Of a stretch of 64,000 nucleotides of DNA, positions 58,042 through 64,000 are shown piece after piece (positions within the stretch are counted from its first letter, which is position 1; each line of letters begins with the position of its first letter). Position numbers and translations under genes: made by a program. Source of the stretch: Paenarthrobacter nicotinovorans (GTDB taxonomy: Bacteria > Actinomycetota > Actinomycetes > Actinomycetales > Micrococcaceae); the NCBI RefSeq assembly GCF_007670255.1, contig NZ_SZVS01000007.1, forward strand, positions 62,001 to 126,000, given 5' to 3'. The notes under the pieces were generated by a model. The model searched no databases. It was not told the origin of the DNA and saw nothing but the letters and a program-made list of their open reading frames with translations.

Positions 58042-58118
58042 CCCCCTTTGGAGTTTTTGTACACATAACGCGCTTGTGAGGGCTTTTAGGCGCATTAGCT
58101 GTACAAGCACTCCGGGGG
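58042..58118. terminator. Imperfect inverted repeat between convergent genes
   Basis: Left arm CCCCCTTTGGAGTTTTTGTA (58042 onward) pairs with TGTACAAGCACTCCGGGGG (58100-58118) with bulges, enclosing a GCGC-containing loop. It lies between the convergent spermidine-synthase-like and LysR genes and probably ends both transcripts. Confidence 0.5.
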
Positions 58119-59015
58119 TTAGGGGGCGCCGAGCAGCTCCTCCCGGCGGCTCTCCGTCTCCTCGCGCAAAGCCTGCACGACGGCGGCTACCGCGGGGCGG
58201 CGCATGGAGTCGGGGCGGAGGACCATCCAATAGGGTAGTAGCTCCGCGAAATCCGACGGCAAAAGCCTCACGAGGTCCGGGTGCCGGTCCGCCATGAAGC
58301 ATGGCAGGAAGCCAACACCGGCCCCGGCCCTTGTCGCCTCCACGTGCACGAACACATTCGTGGAGCTCAGGCCGTCGCGCATGGTGGGAACCAGCCTGCG
58401 GGGCGCGTCGAGATCGTCCACCTGCAGCATCGAATCCACAAAGTAGACCAACTGATGCCGTGTGAGCTCCTCAATGCTGGAGGGAGTCCCGTGGTCCGCC
58501 AGATACTGCCGTGAGGCGTACATCCCCAGCCTGTACTCGCCCAGCCGGAGCGCCTCGGCCCGGTGTACCTGCGGCGTCCCCACCACCACCTCGATATCGA
58601 GGCCGGACCTCTGCTGCAGCGCCCGACGTGTAACGGTCACGATCTCCACGCTCAGCCCAGGATGCTCCCGTCGAAGCCGGGCAACAGCGGGCGCCGCGAT
58701 GTAGGCGCTGAAGCCATCGGTCGCGGTCATGCGTACGACGCCGGTAATCGGGTCGGGTGCGCGGTCGCTGGGTCCCAGGGCGCTCACCGCAGCTTCGATG
58801 CGTTCGGCGACCAGCACGGCTTCGGCGCCGAGATCCGTCACTTCCCAACCACCGGCCGCACGCGCGAGGACCCGGCCGCCCAGCGCCTTCTCCAGCGCCG
58901 CTATCCTGCGGGAAACGGTGGTGTGGTTCAGTCCCAAGGCTTGGGCCGCCGTCGTGAATTTACCTGAACGTGAGACGGCGAGGAAGATGAGGAGGTCGTC
59001 GGGGTTGGGATTCAT
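58119..59015 (-). CDS. LysR-family regulator of the MHS/hydroxybutyrate unit
   Basis: A 298-residue LysR protein: HTH SGKFTTAAQALGLNHTTVSRRIAALEKALG, then effector domain VVRMTATDGFSAYIAAPAVARL and GAGVGFLPCFMADRHPDLVRLLP. ATG 59015 gives MNPNPDDLLIFLAVS. It is divergent from an MHS transporter and 3-hydroxybutyrate dehydrogenase gene pair; a 13-bp palindrome lies 15 bp before its start. The inducer may be the transported acid. Confidence 0.9.
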   Translation of the reverse strand: MNPNPDDLLIFLAVSRSGKFTTAAQALGLNHTTVSRRIAALEKALGGRVLARAAGGWEVTDLGAEAVLVAERIEAAVSALGPSDRAPDPITGVVRMTATDGFSAYIAAPAVARLRREHPGLSVEIVTVTRRALQQRSGLDIEVVVGTPQVHRAEALRLGEYRLGMYASRQYLADHGTPSSIEELTRHQLVYFVDSMLQVDDLDAPRRLVPTMRDGLSSTNVFVHVEATRAGAGVGFLPCFMADRHPDLVRLLPSDFAELLPYWMVLRPDSMRRPAVAAVVQALREETESRREELLGAP

Positions 59016-59029
59016 ATCTGCAATTCTGC

Positions 59030-59042
59030 ACACCTAAGGTGT
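59030..59042. promoter_or_regulatory. Palindrome ACACCTAAGGTGT, candidate LysR operator
   Basis: A perfect 13-bp dyad (6+1+6) in the 137-bp space between the LysR gene and the divergent MHS transporter gene, 15 bp from the LysR start codon. LysR-type proteins commonly bind such a dyad to control themselves and the divergent operon. Confidence 0.6.
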
Positions 59043-59152
59043 CTTATTGGTCATTGAGGCATAACAAATCTGCGGCAATACTCAGTGGAGCATGTCGTGT
59101 TGTGGTTCACATCACGTTCAAAAGGGTCGAAGAAGACACTGAGGAGATGGAT

Positions 59153-60532
59153 ATGAGCGTAGAGCAGCGCTCCGCATCAAGGGCCGGGAAAGACTCCGGC
59201 AAGGGCTCCGGCCTGAAGAAGATCGTCGCGGCCTCGATGGTGGGCACCGTGGTGGAGTGGTACGAGTTCTTCCTGTACGCCACCGCCGCCACCTTGGTTT
59301 TCGGCAAGTACTTCTTCCCGAGCACCGGCAACGAACTGGACGGCATCATCCAGGCCTTCATCACCTACGCCGTCGGCTTCGTCGCCCGGCCCCTGGGCGG
59401 CATCGTGTTTGGCCAGATCGGCGACAAGCTCGGCCGCAAGCCCACGCTGCAGCTGACGATCGTGATCGTGGGCGTCTCCACCTTCTTGATGGGCTGCCTC
59501 CCGGGCTTCGTGGACATCGGATACTGGGCGCCGGCCATGCTGGTGGCCCTCCGCTTCATCCAGGGCTTCGCGCTCGGTGGCGAGTGGGGCGGCGCGGTTC
59601 TGTTGGTCGCTGAGCACAGCCCCAACACGTCACGCGGTTTCTGGTCCTCCTGGCCGCAGGCAGCCGTGCCGGTTGGCAACCTGCTGGCCACTCTGGTCCT
59701 GTTCGTTATGTCCACTACGCTCAGCAGTGAAGCCTTCCTCGGCTGGGGTTGGCGCGTAGCGTTCTGGCTCTCCGCAGTGATCGTGTTCGTCGGCTACTAC
59801 ATTCGTACCCACGTCACCGAAGCCCCGATCTTCCTCGAAGCCAAGGCACAGGTGGAGGAATCCAAGGCCATCAGCTACGGCGTCGGCGAAGTCATCCGCA
59901 AGTACCCCAAGGGCATCCTCCAGGCCATGGGACTCCGTTTCGCCGAGAACATCATGTACTACCTGGTGGTCAGCTTCGCGATCGTCTACCTCAAGAGCGT
60001 CCACAAGTACGACACCTCCTCGCTCCTTCTGGCACTCCTGATCGCCCACGTGATCCACTTCCTGGTGATCCCGCAGGTCGGCCGCCTGGTTGATTCCTGG
60101 GGTCGCAAGCCGGTCTACCTGATCGGTGCCATCACCGGTGCGGTCTGGCCGTTCTTCGCCTTCCCGATGTTCGACACCAAGAACGCCGTGATCATCGTGC
60201 TCGCCGTAACCATCGGTCTGTGCTTGCACGCCTTCATGTACGCCGGACAACCGGCCATCATGTCAGAGCTCTTCCCCACCCGGATGCGCTACTCCGGTGT
60301 CTCACTGGGCTCCCAGGTCACGTCGATCTTCGCAGGATCACTGGCACCGCTGCTGGCCACCCAGTGGCTCAAGGACACCGGATCCTGGGTTCCCACCGCG
60401 ATCTACCTTGTGGTCGCCTGTGCGATTACCGCCGTCGCCGTCGTTTCCTTGAAGGAAACCAAGGGTATTGCCCTAGAGTCCGTGGACGAAGCGGACGCAG
60501 AGCGTCATGGACTGACCACCGCGAAAGGCTAA
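59153..60532 (+). CDS. MHS-family metabolite:proton symporter
   Basis: A 459-residue MFS transporter of the metabolite:H+ symporter group, 12 helices: VAASMVGTVVEWYEFFLYATAATLVFGKYFFP, GFVARPLGGIVFGQIGDKLGRKPTL (GxxxDRxGRK-like loop), GEWGGAVLLVAEHSP, and helices to SLKETKGI. It imports mono- or dicarboxylates; the following 3-hydroxybutyrate dehydrogenase suggests a hydroxy acid. ATG 59153 has GAGGAG at 6 nt; ATG 59147 is in frame. Probably LysR-regulated. Confidence 0.9.
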   Translation: MSVEQRSASRAGKDSGKGSGLKKIVAASMVGTVVEWYEFFLYATAATLVFGKYFFPSTGNELDGIIQAFITYAVGFVARPLGGIVFGQIGDKLGRKPTLQLTIVIVGVSTFLMGCLPGFVDIGYWAPAMLVALRFIQGFALGGEWGGAVLLVAEHSPNTSRGFWSSWPQAAVPVGNLLATLVLFVMSTTLSSEAFLGWGWRVAFWLSAVIVFVGYYIRTHVTEAPIFLEAKAQVEESKAISYGVGEVIRKYPKGILQAMGLRFAENIMYYLVVSFAIVYLKSVHKYDTSSLLLALLIAHVIHFLVIPQVGRLVDSWGRKPVYLIGAITGAVWPFFAFPMFDTKNAVIIVLAVTIGLCLHAFMYAGQPAIMSELFPTRMRYSGVSLGSQVTSIFAGSLAPLLATQWLKDTGSWVPTAIYLVVACAITAVAVVSLKETKGIALESVDEADAERHGLTTAKG

Positions 60533-60536
60533 TGAG

Positions 60537-61286
60537 ATGGACAACTCCTTGAACGGACGCAAAGCGCTGGTGACCGGAGGCGCGAGCGGAATCGGGGCCG
60601 CCTGTGCCCGTGCGCTCGCCTCCCGCGGGGCGAAGGTAGCAGTGGCCGACGTCGATGCCTCCGGAGCGGCGGCCCTCGCCGATGAGCTGGGCGGCACTGC
60701 CTGGACCGTGGATCTGTTGGATGTTGATGCTTTGGCGGCGCTGAGCCTCGACTGCGACATCCTGGTCAACAATGCCGGCATCCAGAAAGTCGCGCCGATC
60801 GAGGAGTTCGATCCTTCCGAGTTCCGGCGGATCCTGGCCCTGATGCTGGAGGCCCCGTTCCTCCTCATCAGGGCTGCCCTCCCGCACATGTACGCCAACG
60901 GGTTCGGCCGCATCATCAACGTCTCGTCAGTGCACGGGATTCGGGCCTCGGCCTACAAGAGCGCGTACGTTTCGGCGAAGCATGGGCTTGAGGGGCTCAG
61001 CAAGGTGACAGCCCTGGAGGGTGGCGAGCACGGGGTTACGTCCAACTGCATCAACCCCGGTTACGTCCGCACGCCGCTGGTGGAGAAGCAGATCGCCGAC
61101 CAGGCCCGGCTCCACGGCATCCCCGAGGCCGAGGTGCTCGCCAAGGTGATGCTGACGGAGTCGGCGGTGAAGCGGCTGGTGGAGCCTTCCGAGGTTGCGT
61201 CCCTGGCTGCCTGGCTGGCCTCCGACGACGCCGGCATGGTCACCGGCGCGAGCTACACCATGGACGGTGGGTGGTCGGCGAGGTAG
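60537..61286 (+). CDS. 3-hydroxybutyrate dehydrogenase (SDR)
   Basis: A 249-residue short-chain dehydrogenase: NGRKALVTGGASGIGAACARAL (TGxxxGIG), DILVNNAGIQKVAPIEEF, IINVSSVHGIRASAYKSAYVSAKHGLEGLSKV (Ser, Tyr-x3-Lys catalytic residues), NCINPGYVRTPLVEKQI. The IQKVAPIEEF, VHG and GYVRTPLVEKQI segments match NAD-dependent D-3-hydroxybutyrate dehydrogenases, which form acetoacetate. It starts 4 bp after the MHS gene stop and so works with the transporter. Confidence 0.88.
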   Translation: MDNSLNGRKALVTGGASGIGAACARALASRGAKVAVADVDASGAAALADELGGTAWTVDLLDVDALAALSLDCDILVNNAGIQKVAPIEEFDPSEFRRILALMLEAPFLLIRAALPHMYANGFGRIINVSSVHGIRASAYKSAYVSAKHGLEGLSKVTALEGGEHGVTSNCINPGYVRTPLVEKQIADQARLHGIPEAEVLAKVMLTESAVKRLVEPSEVASLAAWLASDDAGMVTGASYTMDGGWSAR

Positions 61287-61302
61287 TCCCGCGCCCCCTC
61301 GT

Positions 61303-61373
61303 GCCCCGCCGAGGTGACAGTTAATGACAATGTTCGGCGCTCGGATTGTCATTAACTGCCAACTCGGCGGGGC
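61303..61373. terminator. Long inverted repeat between convergent genes
   Basis: Arms of 29 nt (61303-61331 and 61345-61373) match at 27 positions with a 13-nt loop; the ends are GCCCCGCCGAG and CTCGGCGGGGC. It sits between the convergent dehydrogenase and permease genes and can end both transcripts, though there is no clear T run. Its size also fits a palindromic repeat element. Confidence 0.65.
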
Positions 61374-61376
61374 TGA

Positions 61377-62813
61377 TCAGGCCGTTTCGTCGACCAACTC
61401 GGCCCGGCGCAGCCCGTCACCGCGGACCCACAGCTTGTAGGCCACAAACAGGAGCGCCAGCCAGGCCCCGCCCACATACAGGGCGATGCGTGTGTCCTCG
61501 AAAACGCCGAGGATCACGATCACCATCGCCATGAATGCCATGGTGAGGATGGACGCCGTCGGCCACAGCGGTGAACCGAATTCCGACGCCGGCAGGCCCT
61601 TGCGCTTGATCTCCCGCTTCATGGCAACGTGCGAGGCGAGGATCATCACCCACACCCACACGGTGGCGAAGGTGGCAATGGAAGCGATGACCACGAAGAC
61701 GTCTTCGGGAATCACTGCGTTCAGCACGACGCCCACCAGCAAAATGCCGCCCATCATCACCACGGTCATCCACGGGACGCCATGGCGGGAGATCTTGCCA
61801 AAGCTCTTTGGCGCGTGCCCCTGCTGCGCCAGGCCAAACAGGATGCGGCCGGCACCGAAGATGTCGCTGTTGATGGCGGACAACGCTGCCGTGATCACCA
61901 CTGCGTTGAGAATGTGCGGTGCTGCCGGAATTCCCAGGCCATCGAAGATCTGCACGAACGGACTGCCGTTGCTGCCGATTTCATTCCACGGGAAGATGCT
62001 CATCAGCACGCCCAGGGTCAGTACGTAGAACAGCAGCACGCGAACGGGCACAGTATTAACAGCCTGCGGAATGACCTTCTTGGGATCGGCAGCTTCGCCT
62101 GCGGTGATGCCAATCGTTTCGATGCCGCCAAAGGCAAACATCACGACGGCGAACGCGGCCAAGAGCCCCTCGAAACCGTTAGGGAACAGACCGCCGTGGT
62201 TCACAAGGTTCCCCAGCCCCGGTGCCACGCCGCCGCCGTCGGCCGTTTGGAAACCGAACACGACGATCGCTGCACCGCCGACGATCATGGCGATAATCGC
62301 CACCACTTTGATCAGCGAGAACCAGAACTCAAGCTCGCCGAACACCTTCACGCTGAGCAGGTTCATGGCCCCCAGGAACAGGATGATCGCGAGCACCCAG
62401 ATCCATCTGTCCACCTGCGGGAACCAGAAGCCCATGTAGATGCTGAAAGCAGTGACGTCGGCGATTGCCACGATTGCCATCTCGAAGACATACGTCCACC
62501 CGGTCACAAAACCGGCGAAAGGGCCGAGGTAGCGGCTGGCGTACTGCCCGAAGGAGCCGGAAACGGGGTGCCGCACTGCCATTTCGCCGAGTGCGCGCAT
62601 CACCATGAAGACGGCGGCGCCGCCGATGATGTAGGCGAGGAGAACGGCCGGGCCGGCTTTTTGGATGGCCGACGCGGAGCCGTAGAAGAGGCCCGTGCCG
62701 ATCGCTGATCCGAGTGCCATGAAGCGGATGTGTCGGACGTTGAGGCCCCGGCTAAGTGCCGTACCTGCGGCTTGGAGGACAGAGCTCTCCTCAGCCAGCT
62801 TGGTTTGTTGCAT
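61377..62813 (-). CDS. Amino-acid permease (APC superfamily, AAT family)
   Basis: A 478-residue permease with 12 helices: [65 protein letters not shown], and [17 protein letters not shown], all signatures of the GABA/proline/aromatic amino-acid:H+ symporters. The C-terminal tail is short and basic-acidic. AGAAGGTTTTACC precedes ATG 62813. Substrate not determined. Single gene. Confidence 0.93.
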   Translation of the reverse strand: MQQTKLAEESSVLQAAGTALSRGLNVRHIRFMALGSAIGTGLFYGSASAIQKAGPAVLLAYIIGGAAVFMVMRALGEMAVRHPVSGSFGQYASRYLGPFAGFVTGWTYVFEMAIVAIADVTAFSIYMGFWFPQVDRWIWVLAIILFLGAMNLLSVKVFGELEFWFSLIKVVAIIAMIVGGAAIVVFGFQTADGGGVAPGLGNLVNHGGLFPNGFEGLLAAFAVVMFAFGGIETIGITAGEAADPKKVIPQAVNTVPVRVLLFYVLTLGVLMSIFPWNEIGSNGSPFVQIFDGLGIPAAPHILNAVVITAALSAINSDIFGAGRILFGLAQQGHAPKSFGKISRHGVPWMTVVMMGGILLVGVVLNAVIPEDVFVVIASIATFATVWVWVMILASHVAMKREIKRKGLPASEFGSPLWPTASILTMAFMAMVIVILGVFEDTRIALYVGGAWLALLFVAYKLWVRGDGLRRAELVDETA

Positions 62814-63072
62814 GGTAAAACCTTCTCGTCTTTGGGAGGGGATCGCTATCCAGCAGATCACTTTTGGCGGCTCTGTGATCGGACTCACGGGTGTTTGGTG
62901 TCTTTGATCGCAGACACTCCGGAGCGCTGCCAGTTACACGGTGGTAAAAGTCATAGTTCCCGGTCGGATAGGATGACCGCGGACAGGACTTCAACACGGT
63001 CAGGCATCCCTCGCACTCGCGTCGCCCCCAATTGAACTCTGTGCTGACTCGCATCTGTTATCTGGGGGACTC

Positions 63073-64000
63073 ATGATTTCCGTAATCCGCGCTACCCGAC
63101 GCCGTTGGGCCGCTGCCGTTGTTGCCGTCGTGGCCGGGGCTTCCTTGCTTTTCGCTGCTCCTGCCCAGGCCTATGAAATACCGACATTCGAGGTCCCGAA
63201 CGCGTCCCAGGCGCCCGTGCCGTTTGTGGAGCGGGTGAGTGACGCCGCCGGTGTCGTTGAACTGTGGAAGACCGGCGGTCCCGCGACACGCACCGCCGCA
63301 GCTGCAGCCCTGGTGGGTGGCGCTGATGCGATCCAGGCATTTCTCGACGGCGGACAGGACGTCGCGCTGGCGGCTGACCGGAAGCAGTTGGTCACCGAGC
63401 TGACGACGCGGGGGAGCGAGCATGTACGGGAGAGCGCGGTCCGGGTACTGGCTACCAATGACCCAGCTGCGATCGCGAGCTTCCTCTCAAATGGCTGGGC
63501 AAAGTCCTGGGATCTCGATCTGCGCATCACTGCTACGAGGTTCCTTAACTACTCGGGTCCCATCCGGACGGGTGCATCCAAGAGCTTGGATCAAGGCAGC
63601 GAAGCCGTGGAGCGGTACGTTCTTTCAGGCTGGCTGGACGCCGCTGAGATAAGCGACCGCCAAACCGCGTTCCAGCTTTTTGACTCACCTTCTGCCGGCG
63701 TTCGCGCTGCGGCCAAGGCGGCCGTGATCACCGATGACCGGGACGTAGTCGCTGATTTCCTTCGCTACGGCCAGTTCGTGGCAGCGGCTCAGGATGCTGA
63801 GTCGGCGACTGTTGCGGCTCTCCTCGATGGGGTCAAGGCAGATATCAGCTCGAACCCCAACGGAACGGCTGCTGTGGCAGAACGTGCGAACGCCGCGGTC
63901 GAGAAGGCGCGGAGCGCTGCCGCAGCCGCAAGGACCGCGCACGGCTCACGGCTTGCATCAGACCGGGACTTCCTCTCATCCCAAGCCACGAAGGGGCAGG
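63073..64000 (+). CDS. Secreted ALF-repeat protein (3' end outside window)
   Basis: The frame is open from ATG 63073 (GGGGGAC upstream) to the window end, 309 codons. A signal peptide is clear: RATRRRWAAAVVAVVAGASL, then LLFAAPAQA (likely cut after AQA, residue ~33). Four helical repeats of about 45 residues follow (about 60-240), each with an Ala-rich start, an (A/R)(A/V)xxFLxxG or similar core and an acidic end, as in ALF repeats: QAFLDGGQDVALAAD, ASFLSNGWAKSWD, ERYVLSGWLDAAE, ADFLRYGQFVAAAQ. Next is an Ala-rich coiled coil (AERANAAVEKARSAAAAARTA). ALF repeats occur in exported actinobacterial proteins including polymorphic-toxin stalks; any C-terminal effector is beyond the window. Confidence 0.8.
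   Translation, partial: MISVIRATRRRWAAAVVAVVAGASLLFAAPAQAYEIPTFEVPNASQAPVPFVERVSDAAGVVELWKTGGPATRTAAAAALVGGADAIQAFLDGGQDVALAADRKQLVTELTTRGSEHVRESAVRVLATNDPAAIASFLSNGWAKSWDLDLRITATRFLNYSGPIRTGASKSLDQGSEAVERYVLSGWLDAAEISDRQTAFQLFDSPSAGVRAAAKAAVITDDRDVVADFLRYGQFVAAAQDAESATVAALLDGVKADISSNPNGTAAVAERANAAVEKARSAAAAARTAHGSRLASDRDFLSSQATKGQ

Overview
The window reads as chromosomal DNA of a high-GC actinomycete, most likely an Arthrobacter/Paenarthrobacter-type member of the Micrococcaceae. This rests on the GC-rich codon use, a C50-carotenoid operon, a DUF222/HNH endonuclease, a GAF-ANTAR regulator, an actinobacterial PTS-fru locus and candidate leaderless starts. The genus is inferred from gene content only. 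I saw no rRNA, tRNA, CRISPR array, insertion sequence, phage gene or replication origin.

Layout. 1-5.5 kb: the 3' part of a GntR regulator, two small membrane-protein genes (DUF6328, DUF6766), tiny hypothetical genes, Dps, a type IB topoisomerase, and a membrane-protein/TetR pair behind a 30-bp palindrome. 5.5-9.9 kb: the fructose PTS operon fruR-fruK-fruA(EIIABC)-ptsH on the minus strand, with a candidate operator and terminators at both ends. 10-13.7 kb: two small overlapping genes, two paralogous Cys-pair (zinc-ribbon-like) proteins on either side of a GAF-ANTAR protein, and a YbdK-type carboxylate-amine ligase. 13.7-20.2 kb: AraC/VOC pair, esterase, and a LacI/beta-phosphoglucomutase/GH65 phosphorylase operon for an alpha-glucosyl disaccharide. 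20.3-23.9 kb: methyltransferase, HNH protein, a Trp-rich membrane protein and its divergent MarR regulator.

23.9-30.4 kb: a six-gene carotenoid operon (idi-idsA-crtB-crtI-crtYe-crtYf::crtEb) in which every junction overlaps. A CrtR-like MarR gene is divergent at its head and a second MarR gene converges on its tail. The last gene fuses a lycopene-cyclase subunit to the lycopene elongase. 30.5-38.2 kb: a degenerate EAL protein, a cation-efflux transporter, an XRE/MmyB-like regulator, dihydroxy-acid dehydratase, a PoxB-like ThDP enzyme and a LysR regulator divergent from a broken EamA exporter gene.

39-46.1 kb: two facing sugar-modification operons, each with its own LacI repressor and visible operators. 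Together they hold three Gfo/Idh/MocA dehydrogenases and one hydroxypyruvate-isomerase-like TIM barrel. 46-58 kb: MFS exporter, PxpA/PxpC without PxpB, DUF445, glycerophosphodiesterase, AzlCD, TetR, thiamine-binding protein, methyltransferases, GNAT. 58-64 kb: LysR divergent from an MHS transporter plus 3-hydroxybutyrate dehydrogenase, an amino-acid permease, and the first 309 codons of a secreted protein with ALF-type helical repeats, cut by the window end.

The least explained items are the zinc-ribbon pair around the ANTAR regulator, the paired Gfo/Idh/MocA operons with a TAGAWCGWTCTA operator, the catalytically degenerate EAL protein and the ALF-repeat protein.
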